From Thermothelomyces thermophilus ATCC 42464 (Eukaryota > Ascomycota > Sordariomycetes > Sordariales > Chaetomiaceae): 64,000 nucleotides of DNA. Position numbers and translations under genes: made by a program. Under the pieces are notes generated by a model. That model did no database searches. It was not told where the DNA came from and saw nothing but the letters and a program-made list of their open reading frames with translations. Shown piece after piece: positions 34,541 to 45,372 of this stretch (positions are counted from its first letter, which is position 1; every line of letters starts with the position of its first letter). The stretch covers positions 2,160,001 to 2,224,000 of the forward strand of contig NC_016478.1 in the NCBI RefSeq assembly GCF_000226095.1, given 5' to 3'.

Positions 34541-35546
34541 ATGGAGGCAAACACGAGTCAAGGCTCGGGCGTGATCCCGGCTCAGCCAGGCGATAGCGAG
34601 GCCGCATTCAAGAGATTCGACACGTACCCGTGGGTGCGAGACCGCTCATTCCTTGTAAGCCGAGCCGCCTCCCCCCCCCCCCAAAAAAAAAAAAAAAAAA
34701 AAAAAACCTCATCCTCGGCCGACTTGTCTCGTCAGGTTAGATCCCGCTAACAACCCGGGCCATCAGCAAGGCCTCATGGCTACTCTGGGCCCCTCTCTCC
34801 TGGGCGCCACCGACGGCTTCAGCCGCCAAAAGGCCCTGAGCACCACCCTACAAGCCCGCATCTGGTGGTACAAGTCCCGCTTCAACACCGACGTCGACCG
34901 CGCGGCGTACGAGGCCTACAGCGCTTCTCACCCGTCCTCGTGCCCGGACTCCGCCATCCTCGCCAGGCTCGAAGAGATCCGACAGCGCATGGCAGGAGAG
35001 GGCACCGGCGCCGGCGGAGCGCCCGGGTCGGCAACGTCGTCGTCGTCGTCGTCGTCGTCGTCATCATCATCATCCGCTGCGGGCGCCAACCAGAACATCC
35101 CCGCCTGGCAGCTGAACGCCCCCAAGGTCGACCTGAGCAAGAAGGCCGACGACGGGGTCAACCACAGCAACACGGGCGACGGCGCGCCGTACCCGGAGAA
35201 CTTCCAGGACCTGATCGAGGCCGTGACGACGGGCAAGCCGATCCCCGGGATCAAGGAGATCCCGGATACTGTCGTGCGACCGCCGGTTAGTAGTCTGGTT
35301 TCCTGACCCCCCTTGAAGACAATGAACTTTTTGCCCACTCCAAAACAGAGAGAGACTGGGGGCCCGCCGTGAGATCTTGTCGAACTGACCCCGGTACCAC
35401 GTAAACAGGGAGTTACCCCCTTTGGCAGGATGAAAGCGCCTCGCAAGCCGTGGGAGAAGGACGTGCCGTCCGACACGGTGGGGGTCGGGAGCGTGTTTGG
35501 GGACGTGGTCGACAAGGAGTTCCCTCCCCTGCCCAGCGACGAGTAG
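34541..35546 (+). CDS. PEX39: PEX39-like peroxin (Yjr012c/DUF5572 family)
   Basis: Exons 34541-34654, 34767-35285 and 35409-35546 join in phase to 256 residues. The conserved N-terminal block is EAAFKRFDTYPWVRDRSFLQ, then GLMATLGPSLLGAT, as in the fungal family that includes yeast Yjr012c. Near the C-terminus comes PFGRMKAPRKPWEKDVPSD; the K/R-P-W-E motif is the mark reported for PEX39 and for PEX13, used in import of PTS2 cargo with PEX7. A middle Ser run (13 TCG/TCA codons, about 35036-35072) is low complexity. Intron 1 contains a C12 run directly followed by an A24 run. No membrane segment is seen, so the product is probably a cytosolic or peroxisome-associated import factor. Family assignment is from motif memory, not from a search. 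Confidence 0.75.
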
Positions 35547-36271
35547 AGCCACGCGCGGTAGTCCGTTTTATAAGCACAACGTGGACAGCGACGGGATGGG
35601 TTTTCGGGAACCCGCTAGCTTGCATGTCGCTCATCTCGTGGTTTCGCACACATCACGCCCCCGTCCCGAAGGAACAAGCTCCTCCTTGTGCTGAAGCACT
35701 GCCACCTAGGTTGGTCCAACTTCCCCGGGACCATGGCATCAGCACCTATAGAACGAGAGATGGAAGATTCGCAAAGACCAAAGAGAAGGGCAAGGATACC
35801 ATCTGCTGCTGAAACCGAGGAGCTGCTACTGATCTTTCCCTTCTGTTGAGCCTCTTGTCGCCGTCCAAGGACATCAACTCACCACCAGGGGGAGGATGGT
35901 TCATATCGTAACAAGCTAGAATGCTATGGAGTATCAGGGACGGGATGCTGGGATGTTAGCCAGCACGGGAGCTGGATTTTATAATCGAATAATCATCACA
36001 TCAACACAGCTGACTCTTCCTAGCACCCCCAATCAGCTCGTTCCCATTTCTATGTGTTTGTTTAAGCATACCAGGGAACTCGGCGTACCATGTAACTTCT
36101 TATTCTCCTCCTGCGACTCCTACTATGTACAACCAACAGAAGAAAAAAAAACAACAAGACAAAGGGAAAAAGAGGGCACCGACGCGGGTGAGAGATAAGT
36201 GCTTATAGACAGATTTGTTTGTTTCTACTGCTCTTCTTACAACAACAGCCACCTCGTCGGATTGACTCTCT
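35547..36271. other. Convergent intergenic region, no gene seen
   Basis: Between the stops of the PEX39-like gene and NUO78. Purine-rich AGAAAAAAAAAC stretch near 36138-36160. No supported frame. Confidence 0.5.
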
Positions 36272-38889
36272 CTATGCCCCGTACGCCACCTGGCCCATCG
36301 GCCTGTCCTCTTCCATGCCGGGCGCCATGAAGTTTGTCCGCGGGTCACCCGTCTCCTTGGCCGCCGAGCAGCGCGCCATTGTGGGGGAGCTGAAGTTTTG
36401 TTCCTTGTTAGTCTCTTCCACCAACGACAACAACAACAAACAGAAAAAAAAAGAAGAAGAAAAAGGAAAGAAACGAGGGGAGACTGGGGGGTGTAACTCA
36501 CCTCCTCGAGATGACATCGGTAAAGTAAAAGTTCTCAATGACCTTGCGCAGCGGCTCCCCCGTGGGCTTAGCGCCCTTGTTCTGGTCCACCAGCTGCACC
36601 TTGCTGAGCTGCTTGAGCGCGACGGGCTCGACGACGTCGTAGGCGGCGAGCGCCGGGCTGATCTCGGCCATGCGGTCCCTCAGCTGGGCGACGTCGTCGT
36701 ACGGGAGGGGCACGCCCAGGAACTCGCTGACGGCGCGGATGATCTTCCAGTCGGTGCGGGCGGCGCCCGGCAGGCCGGTCGCGGCGCGCGTCATCTGGAC
36801 GCGGCCCTCGGTGTTGATGTACGTGCCGGCCTTCTCGGTGTAGGCGGCGCCGGGGAGGACGACGTCGGCGATCTGCGCGCCCCGGTCGCCGTGGTGGCCC
36901 TGGTAGACGATGAAGGCGTCCTTGGGCACGTCGGCCTCGTCGAACTCGTCGGCGCCCAGGAGCCAGACGAACTTGGGCTTGGTCTCGGCCACGGCGGCGG
37001 AGGGCGTCACGAAGCCGACCTCGAAGGCGCCGGCCCGGGAAGCGGCGCGCTGCAGCACGTTGTAGCCGTTCCACTCGTCGGTGAGGAAGTTGGCGGCGTT
37101 CTTGTCGACAAACTGGCCGACGGCCTCGTAGAAGGACTTGGCGTCGGGGTGCTCGGTCACGCCGGAGCCCACGATGATCATGGGCCTCTTCGCAGCCTGG
37201 AGCTTCTTGCCGAAGGGACCGGCCAGGGCCTCCTTGAGCGCGTTCAAGTCGGTGCCGAGGTGCTCAAACTCAAAGGTGGAATCCCAGGTCTGACCGACGA
37301 CGCCGATCTCGAGATCCGAGCGCAGCCATTGCTTCCGGATGCGGGCGTTCAGGACGGCAGCCTCGTGTCTCGGGTTCGTGCCGACCAGGAGGATGCAGTC
37401 GGCCGACTCGATGCCCCAGATCTTGGAGTTGAAGAGGTAGTTGGACCGCACGTCGATGCCGTGCGCAACCGGCTTGCTGCCATTGCGCATGTCGAGGGCA
37501 AGGTTGTCGGAGCCCAGCCTGTTGGCGAGGTCCTTCATCGCCACGAGCGACTCCACCTCGATGAGCTCACCAGCGATGGCCTTGAACTCGTTCTCCTTGG
37601 GGGCCAGGGTCTGGTACGCGTGCGCGATCTCGGTGAGGGCCTGCTCCCACGTGGCCGGCTCGAACTTGCCGTCCCGGCGCACCAACGGGATCGTGAGCCT
37701 CTGGGTCTTGAGGCCGTCGCAGGCGAAGCGGGTCTTGTCGTTGATCCACTCCTCGTTGACGTCGTCGTTGAGGCGGGGAAGGATGCGCATGACCTCGAGG
37801 CCGCGCGAGTCGACACGGATGTTGGAGCCGAGACCGTCCAACACATCGATGGACTCGGTCCGCTTCAGCTCCCAAGGGCGGGCACGGAAGGCGTACGGCT
37901 TCGAGGTCAGGGCGCCGACGGGGCAGAGGTCGATGACGTTGCCGGAGAGCTCCGTGTCCAGATTCTTCTCGAGGTAGGTGCCGATCTGAATGTCGTTGCC
38001 GCGGCCGGTCGAGCCCATCTCCGGGGCGCCGGCAATGTCGTTGGCGAACCGGATGCACCTCGTGCAGTGGATACACCGGTTCATGGATGTCTTGATGAGG
38101 GGCCCGATGTTCTTGTCCTCCACCGCGCGCTTGCCGCCAATCTCGTGGAACCGGCCACGGTCGGCGCCGTACCGCATCGACTGGTCCTGAAGATCGCACT
38201 CACCGCCCTGGTCGCAGATGGGGCAGTCGAGCGGGTGGTTGGCCAGGAGGAATTCCATCACGCCCTCGCGTGCCTTGTGTGTCAGAGGCGAGTTGGTCTT
38301 GACGACCATGCCGGGTTGTACGGGCCATGCGCACGACGCGACGGGCTTGGGCGACCGCTCGACTTCGACCAGGCACATACGGCAGTTGCCGGCAATCATG
38401 AGTTTCCTTGGCGAGGCATTTCGTTAGCTAGGAGGGCGCGGGAGACGACGGGAGAGGAAGGGGAAGGGCAGCAGAGATGTGCCAGACGCGCGGGACGTAC
38501 TCATGGTAGCAGTATCTGTGACAGTCAGCATGAGATCGAGGCGGTGGGCGAACGTGGGTTGGTGGGAACGTACCTTGGGATAGTCACGCCGGCCTTTTCG
38601 CAAGCTTGGATGAGGGCGGACCCGGCTGCAACTCGATTAGCAATCCCGGCAATCAATCCGTCACGACAGCGTCTGCGCACCCTCGATCGAGACCTTCTTC
38701 CCATCTAGCAGCAGTCAGCATCTACGCAGCAGAGCAATTGGCAGCGGCGGAGTGGGCAGGGGCGCACACACCAATTGTGAGCTCGACCTCGGCCGGTCGC
38801 TGTGTTGTCGCGGAAAAGGTCCGGCTCGCCGCGCGGGCCGGGTGCTTGCCAGTCCGCCAAGCCGAGCGAGCCAATGTCTGCCTCAACAT
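36272..38889 (-). CDS. nuo78: NADH:ubiquinone oxidoreductase 78-kDa subunit (NDUFS1/NUO78)
   Basis: Largest core subunit of complex I, in the matrix arm, carrying iron-sulfur clusters. Six exons join in phase to about 743 residues: 38772-38889, 38680-38703 (24 nt), 38574-38625 (52 nt), 38501-38515 (15 nt), 36502-38406 and 36272-36389. The Met at 38889 opens a mitochondrial presequence (MLRQTLARSAWRTGKHPARA). Cluster-binding motifs: [20 protein letters not shown] for 2Fe-2S, HPLDCPICDQGGECDLQ and CIHCTRCIRFAND for 4Fe-4S. The conserved C-terminus SRSSPTMARCSAAKE lies across the last intron. The very short 5' exons are easily missed by gene callers. It matches the Neurospora protein closely as far as I recall. 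Confidence 0.97.
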
Positions 38890-39468
38890 GGTGCCGTCTC
38901 GACGGAGTATATGGAGTGGAGAGAGTGGCGGGGGTTTCGAGCGGTGGTGGCCGCAACGTCGTGAGATTCTTCTGTCCTGGCAGCGGATGTTTCCTGGCAA
39001 TCAATCCCGTCGAGAGCGTGGGACGGCCATTCGGAAGAACATGAGCTAGCGGCCCGCTTAACTGCCCAATCACAGCCCTCCGTTTGTAAGCTCGCCGCTT
39101 TTAAAAGCGCCCCCACATTTCGCAACTCTTCCGATTTTGACCTTTTTTTCTCTCCATCGTACTCTTTATTCCTGAGCACTTATTGTAGGAGAACTTTGTC
39201 GGCGGTCTGACACCCTTGTGTGTTGGATCGCGCCTCCACCAGGTCTTCCTCTATCATGTGCTCTAGATCGAGATTTTGGCTCCGATTATGGAAGCATGTG
39301 AGAGCTTTCCAGGTTCCCTGAGCAACGCCTCTTACCGCCGGTTGCCACATTCTACCAGAACAAAGTATACTATGTAATAATTAAGAACCAACCTTGTCTG
39401 TCCGTCGACGGAACTCCCCTCTTTCTGCCTTCATCCCCCCCCCCCCCCGGGCGGCTCCTGACCTCTCC
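38890..39468. other. Intergenic NUO78 promoter side, no gene seen
   Basis: Upstream of NUO78 and downstream of the unknown gene at 39.5 kb. A run of 12-14 C lies near 39436-39450. No gene supported. Confidence 0.5.
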
Positions 39469-40029
39469 TCACCTCTCCTCGGGACGCTTTCCGGCCTGAT
39501 CCAGTCTCGCCATCTCCTGCTCAAGACATGCAAGGTACCAGTTCTTGATGCCTGCCATGTGCCTCTCGAATCCCTCCAAATCCGCCACTGCCGCCTCGAT
39601 CATGGCGAGCAGTTCCGTGACGGTTTTGTCCCGGAGTGACGTGTTGGGAGCTACCGGCTTGCTGCTGTCTAATCTGGGAACGTCTCGAATCATGTAGTCT
39701 TCGATGCGACCCGACCCCGGCGCCTCCATATTGGCGATAATTTCGTCCACCTCAGCCGGGGCTAGACTCGGCTTGATTGCGGACGGTCCTTGTGCTTGCT
39801 CCAGTTCGGCGGCCTGTTGCACAACCCGCTTCTTCTCCCGTTCGAACATGTAGAGGAGGTTCTCCTTGACGCCCTCCCGCTGGTAATCAATGGTCTCAAG
39901 GATCCTCTTTAGGCGCTCGGCCCGGTCCCGCGGCGGTTCTGCCAGGAAGATGTCGTCTTGGAGTGGCACAAAGATGGCTGGGGCGATGTTTTTGAGCTGC
40001 GGAATTCTCTCTGAAGCATTTGGCTCCAT
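39469..40029 (-). CDS. Unknown protein with coiled-coil helices
   Basis: I do not recognise the family. The frame is open to 40095, but MEPNASERIPQLKN at 40029 is the best start because the preceding part ends in a likely splice-acceptor or leader sequence. The protein has about 186 residues, no signal peptide and no membrane segment. Residues about 35-80 form a charged amphipathic helix (DRAERLKRILETIDYQREGV, then LYMFEREKKRVVQQAAELEQ) and a second helix near the C-terminus (LLAMIEAAVADLEGFERHMA) suggests a helical bundle or coiled-coil subunit of a larger complex. PAIFVPLQDDIFLAEPPRDR looks like a conserved block. Codon use is like its neighbours, so I think it is a real gene. Confidence 0.6.
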   Translation of the reverse strand: MEPNASERIPQLKNIAPAIFVPLQDDIFLAEPPRDRAERLKRILETIDYQREGVKENLLYMFEREKKRVVQQAAELEQAQGPSAIKPSLAPAEVDEIIANMEAPGSGRIEDYMIRDVPRLDSSKPVAPNTSLRDKTVTELLAMIEAAVADLEGFERHMAGIKNWYLACLEQEMARLDQAGKRPEER

Positions 40030-40417
40030 GCTCACAACGACTCCGCTCTTTGTTACCCCGGTGTGTAGACTGCGAAATTGTGCCGACGAGTTCAACCCTT
40101 CTACAAAGGCTATCCAAGACGCGTCACGATCCCCAGGTGCGGCTCTGGCTACCTACTCGAAACACGACTTCGTCAGTGGAGCAACGGCACCTACACCGCA
40201 TCCTTGAATCTATAACCCACCAGTTAATTTACGTTGACCTATTCTTGCTGCTACCGGCGAGATGGGCTGGCCGAGTGGCATGCGTAGGTTGTCTTTTGCA
40301 GCGGGGTCTATTGAAGGGCCCAGGGTGCACACAGGGATTTAAGCCAGACAGCAGCTGCGGCTCAAACCGAGCACTGCTTCCCAATCCCTTGTACTGTATG
40401 TCCTGTGCACGGGTACG

Positions 40418-40454
<37 letters not shown>

Positions 40455-40530
40455 CACTCTCCGAACATAACAAGAGAGGGGGGTACACTAGGCGGAAGCT
40501 GTTTATAGCTCACAATAACAACTTAGCTAC
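40030..40530. other. Intergenic with long poly-T
   Basis: About 500 bp between the unknown gene and the 3' end of the Dabb gene. A T run of more than 30 bases lies at about 40421-40454. No gene seen. Confidence 0.5.
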
Positions 40531-41044
40531 CTAGTACACTCCATCGGAGAAGTCTAGAACAATTGGCTTCTCAAGCACATCCCCGAGACTCTTGACCAAG
40601 TTTTGGTGAACCGGGTCTGTGGTCACATAGTAATCCCCATCCTCAGCGGACGCGAACTCAACGACGAAACCGTGCGTCATTCCATTCTGTGCCTTCGTGA
40701 GCAGACCGACGGGATGGGGGAGAACACGAGCCTTGCTTGGCCCAGCGTTGGCTCAGCAGAACCGCACCTGCAGGCCCTCAGGCGAGTTGTCCTTTCCGCA
40801 CTTGAGCGAGAGGATGTAGGGCGTTTTGCTCGTCGGGTGAATGCAGTTGTCTTTCAGTGACAGGAAGTTGTCGACAACCTAGAGTAGTTGTGCCGTTAGA
40901 GGCTAGGTAGTCTGGTTGTTACAACCCCGTCACTCCCCCTTCAAAACGAGGCTGTGGGACGCCAAACGGAGTACGCACTGCCTTAACAGCTTCTGGCTTG
41001 GCATCAGCCTTGAATTGGAAGAGCACAATGTGGGTGACGGTCAT
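40531..41044 (-). CDS. Dabb-domain (stress-responsive A/B barrel) protein
   Basis: Small three-exon gene found by splicing by eye: 40979-41044, 40768-40878 and 40531-40686, all in phase, giving 110 residues. It opens MTVTHIVLFQFKADAKPEAV, the classic Dabb start (HIVLFKFK), continues FLSLKDNCIHPTSKTPYILS and SLKCGKDNSPEGLQNGMTHG, and ends with FVVEFASAEDGDYYVTTDP, HQNLVKSLGDVLEKPIVLDF and SDGVY. Dabb proteins are dimeric ferredoxin-like folds; some are stress-induced, others cyclise polyketides or terpenoids. The exact role cannot be read here. Intron 1 (GTGCGT...CTCTAG) and intron 2 (GTGCGG...CACAG) use slightly unusual GTGCG donors. Confidence 0.85.
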
Positions 41045-41870
41045 GGTTTCCGGTTACATGCAGGGTCTGGAGGTGTGTAACGAGGCTGTAGCTAAGCCGG
41101 GACCCGACCGAACAATGCGCAGTATCCGCAGGTGGCGAGACAGGCGGCTTCCTTCAAGTTTTCTTCTCCCAAGAGGAGAAGGAAATGCAACCCCCCGCTT
41201 AACCTGAGTTGATGCAACTACAAAAAAGTTCCCTCAAATTGTGAAGGGCACAGCGAATCAGGCGGGATTATAGCCCACAGATTTAAGCGCGCCCCAAGAG
41301 CCCTGTGCCCGATGATTGGCGACTGGCCGACTCACTCGCTGTTCGTTGATAACAGGAAGTCACAGGCTGTTGACAGCAGGAGCCCCCTGCATCGGGAGGC
41401 AGCAATCGCCGGCCGTCCTACTCTCTCTCTAAACTGAATGATACGGAGCAATTCAAATGGGATCCAGCGGCCTTGCGATCGGCCAAAGAATTGACCACCA
41501 GCTGTGGTGGACCGGGCCCCGCTAGGGTTCCCGGCCCCACCAGGGTTACAGCCGCCCACATCTTCCTGCAGGATGGCCCTGGACAGCCTCTTCTTCCTCA
41601 ATCATCATCACCACCATCATCACCGCCATAGCAGTCACACGAAGATCGTTGATTTCCGCATCCATCCATCCACAGGCTATGAGCCTTCTTCTGAAGTGGA
41701 GGTCATCCCGCATAAGACCTGTAAGACCTTAAAGACGTTTCCTCACACGAATAGGCCCACCACCCGAGGGTGAATGGTGTCCACCGTCTGAAGGAACGGG
41801 CGAGGCAGCAAGATTCCCAGGGAAAGATCACTCGGAACTACAACTCATCCACGTATACAACACCTTCAAG
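41045..41870. other. Intergenic region before the copia fossil
   Basis: No gene supported. A CATCATCACCACC stretch lies around 41600-41630. I looked for long terminal repeats of the following element here and saw none. Confidence 0.45.
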
Positions 41871-43465
41871 ATGTCTGGACCACTTGACGACCCCGTGCTC
41901 AGGCACAAAGAAGAAGAAGATAAAGTGGAAATGCTCCGGCACCGACATATGCAAGAGGAGGATGAACAACTCCAAGATGGCAACGCGCAAAATAACAACA
42001 ACGATGTCCTACAACGTACGATCGCCTTGTGGGAATCTGCCGACCGTCGCCAGCAGAGAGAACACGACATGATCTTTATGAAACAACTACAGGCCCTTGC
42101 TTCTCTCTTCACATCAAAAAGGACATTCGTGGCACTTTCTACGCTTACCAGCGAGGAAGATTTGGAGGTATGGGACGGTCAACTACGCTCATCGCTGGCA
42201 CCGTACAAGCTCTTCCGCTACCTTGACAGCGATGTCCCTGAACCTGACAAGGATGACATCGTCGCCCACGCCATATGGGAAGCAGACCGCGCGGACATCT
42301 ACCGGGTCATCACTGCATCTCTGGAGTCAAATATCTTGTGGCGTATGATACGTATTGGCTGGAACCCAGAGGTTGTTGATCCCCGCGCAACATACAAGAA
42401 GGTTTTCGAGGCATTGCAGCCTCGCACCATCAACACAACTCGACTGTTAATCCAGGAATATAGAGAGATCGAGCCGTCCAAGTTTGATACTATGGATCGG
42501 TACATTGATCGACTCTGCGTTCTCCGTCAGCGACTGCGCAACCTGGGCATCATCAACCCTCCAGAGATGGATATCTACCCAGTGCTGACAGCAATCAAGG
42601 AGAGCTACCCTGAGCTCTATAAGCGTAACATGCGGAAGATGGAAGACAAGTCCCTTACCTGGAACGACCTCATCAAGGACATGACCAAGACCTGTGTTGA
42701 CCGTGACATGGAGAAAAATTTCGTCAATGTCACTGTCGGCAACAGTGGCAACGACAACAAGAAAATGGATGATCGCTCCAAGCCACCGTCTGACAGGAAG
42801 AGGTCAACGTATGGCAATATCAAGTGCCGCGACTGTGACAGGCACTTTAATCACGAGGTCAAGCACTGCAGTGGCTGCGGCTGGCACCACAATCCCAAGC
42901 AAGTCTGTTGGGCCTGCAACCCAGAAAAGGCACCAGACTCTTGGCCGAAGAAGGCTCGTTTCCTGGCAAAGAAGAACGCACCCTCGTCGACGGCAGCGCT
43001 ACACCCGAACTCGGGAGTTGCTAATTCAACGACTTCTGCCGCACGTAGCATCTTCCATTGCACCAACTTTGCCTCCATCCGACCGTCTTTTCACTCCGGC
43101 CCGCGGATTTGACAGAAGCGTTCCTATCAACTTCCGAAGTCCAACAGGCCGTCAAGGCAGTAAGAGACATCATCTACTATGACTCGGCAGCAGCCGACAC
43201 CGTGTTTAACGACATCAAGTGGTTCACTGAGCTACACCGATTGCCCAGACCCAGGGCATACCTATCCTCATCTGGTGATATCACCCAAGCCAATGAGATT
43301 GGTGTTGTCGTATACGAGACAGTTCTACGCGACGACACGAAGGCAACAATTGAAATCCGAGAGGCACTCTACAATCCTGCCTCCCCTGCCAACTTGATCT
43401 GTGCAGGGAAACTGATTGACGAAGACGTCGCTTCGATGCTTCCTCCCCGGTATGTCGCCGGATGA
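41871..43465 (+). mobile_element. Ty1/copia-type LTR retrotransposon fossil (gag and start of protease region)
   Basis: The 5' part encodes a gag-like polypeptide with the copia-type capsid layout: LWDGQL-like helix block (EDLEVWDGQLRSSLAPYKLF), IYRVITASLESNILWRMIRI, then ATYKKVFEALQ and LLIQEYREIEPSKFDTMDRY. Toward its end come three Cys pairs (CRDC, CSGC, CWAC) that resemble a zinc-binding region. The part after about 43100 resembles the copia protease/pre-integrase region (GKLIDEDVASM, REALYNPASPANLI). Integrase, reverse transcriptase and RNase H were not seen nearby, nor were paired LTRs. The element is therefore broken, with few breaks in what is left but most of pol missing. Codon use and the long open gag suggest it is not very old. 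Treated as a fossil. Confidence 0.7.
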
Positions 43466-43593
43466 CGACGGGAAGCGGAACCCTCTACCGAGGAAGTATT
43501 AAGTCATCTCCGACGAATTGGGCTTGTAGGCGCCGAAGGAGAGGCCAATGCCGGCCTGACTAAAATGGGAACGGTCATGCAAGTTATCCGGAC

Positions 43594-43774
43594 CGCTCAG
43601 GAAGGAGGCAATGTATGAGGAGAAACGGTCATGGACGAGATTTTAGACCTTTATAATTAAAAGTTAATAAATATAATTAGCGTTAGAAATATTGTTAGTA
43701 ATATTATCTTAGTATTCTATATCTTTAAATCGCTCAGGAAGGAGGCAATGTATGAGGAGAAACGGTCATGGACG
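43594..43774. repeat. 44-bp direct repeat flanking a 93-bp AT-rich block
   Basis: The 44 bases at 43594-43637 (starting CGCTCAGGAAGGAGGCAATG) recur without change at 43731-43774. Between them lies a 93-bp block that is about 84% A+T by my count, sharply different from the flanks. The identity of the copies means the duplication is recent or maintained. Confidence 0.9.
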
Positions 43775-45372
43775 TCGTTTTACGCTCCGATGGGGTTTCA
43801 GGGAGGCCGACCGGGTTCAAAGGGGGAACTCTACCTTAGGTATGACAAAGGTTATTTCATCGATATCGTCGACACTTAGAAGATGGCGGTGAACGAATTC
43901 GATAGAGAGCATCCAGCTCACCAGCCACATGAACTCTTTGTCGCTGTCTTCGTCCGGCCACTCCCTCCCTTCGATGGCACCGCGGGCCCTCCGGGGGCTG
44001 TTTCCAAGCTTTACCATGTCGTCTTCATGACCATCCGTCTTGGCCACCAGGTCAGAAACAGCTCGCCCGCATTCTCCAACATTCGAGCCACGTTGAAGAG
44101 CGCGGGTTTTCGACAAGGAGAGTCAACCGAGCGCCATAATTGTGGTCATCCGTCTCGCTCTTCGCCAAGGATATCTGCTTGTGACAATGATAGAGCAACG
44201 GCTGCTTGCCGGCTAGATCTGGTGCGAGAGAGGAAAACATATTGATGCCTGTAAGCTAGCTATCTTTCTTGTGCTATTCAAGCTGATTAAGGGATGAAGC
44301 CACCAAAGTGAGAGCCAAAATGAGTGAGGTTTGATTGGGCAGTTAGAGGATGTACTTGAGAATAGTAGGGGGTGGTCTGGATGTCACTAGCCAGCTTCGT
44401 CGTACACCGACGACGGCTCGGCAAGGGCTATTGTCGCAAATAAAACTCCATTTACAATGGGGATGCCATATGGCGCTCCCAAAACAGCCAGGCGAGGTCG
44501 GATTCTTCAAGTATGGGTTATCGTTCTGCAACCCTAGCTTCTTATTCTTGATCTTAGAAGAAGCCCCCCCTTTTTTTTCTCTTTTTTCTTTTTCTTTTCT
44601 GTTCTTTTCTTCTTTTTTTGCTTGTGGGTGATAGCATGTCCAAAATCTTAGGAAATAGGCGCTGGGAGCTTCGAACCCGTTGAATGGGTTTCGACTGTCA
44701 TGACGATGTTTTTGTAAAGGATGAATGCGGCAATACCTGAAGCTTTCAGCCTTGAAAGGGTGACAGTTCTGAGTACGCCAATCGGTCTTGTTTGCTGTGT
44801 TGGCGATTCGCCAAACCCGCAGATCCAGATCATCACCCCTCGGCCGTGCCAAGACCAAATGAGGTCACAAGGTTGTATGTTGGGGTGTGGTTGCTCTCGC
44901 CATCTCGGCTGTGTCGACTGAGGCCGGCTTCGATGGTCAGGCAGCTCAGGCGGGAGGCTCAATCTCCCAAGGGCGGATGAGTTGAGCCCCCTTTAGAGCG
45001 TTGTCGGACGGAACAGGCACGCCCCTTCCCCAAAACGTAGGCGAGGCGAGCGAGCCTTCCAATGTTTGGGCTTCGAGACGGGTCGTGCCCATCAGTTGAA
45101 AAAAGTACGGCCGATTTTGCCGCAACTGAGACTGAGTAGTTTCGATAACCCGCAACGGTCCCGTCGCTCGAGGGTCTCGGACGCGAGTGTAGCCTTGACT
45201 CGGCTAGTCTGACGCCCGGACGACTTGCCGTAGCGTTTCGGGATATCGAATGCCATCGCTTTCACCGCGTCTGGCGCGAATCGCCTGGGCCGTGAATCTC
45301 CCGGATGCTGGTTAGGCCCAGGTAGAAGGAGCATGGGGAGCTGCTAAGGCACACCACGCATTGAGCGGCGCT
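43775..45372. other. Gene-poor stretch, possibly degraded repeats
   Basis: About 1.6 kb with only short frames on both strands, none with a domain I recognise. A T/C-rich tract occurs at 44565-44622. Frames at 43817-44116 (-) and 44343-44858 (-) look like remnants rather than genes. Probably eroded repeat DNA beside the copia fossil. Confidence 0.45.

Noticed and set aside
36219-38708. 829-codon open frame on the plus strand
   Set aside because: It is the antisense shadow of the GC-rich complex I 78-kDa subunit gene; its sequence is low-complexity Val/Leu/Gly-rich with no domain.
44343-44858. 171-codon minus-strand frame
   Set aside because: Crosses a T/C-rich simple tract, no domain, no splice support; likely remnant DNA.
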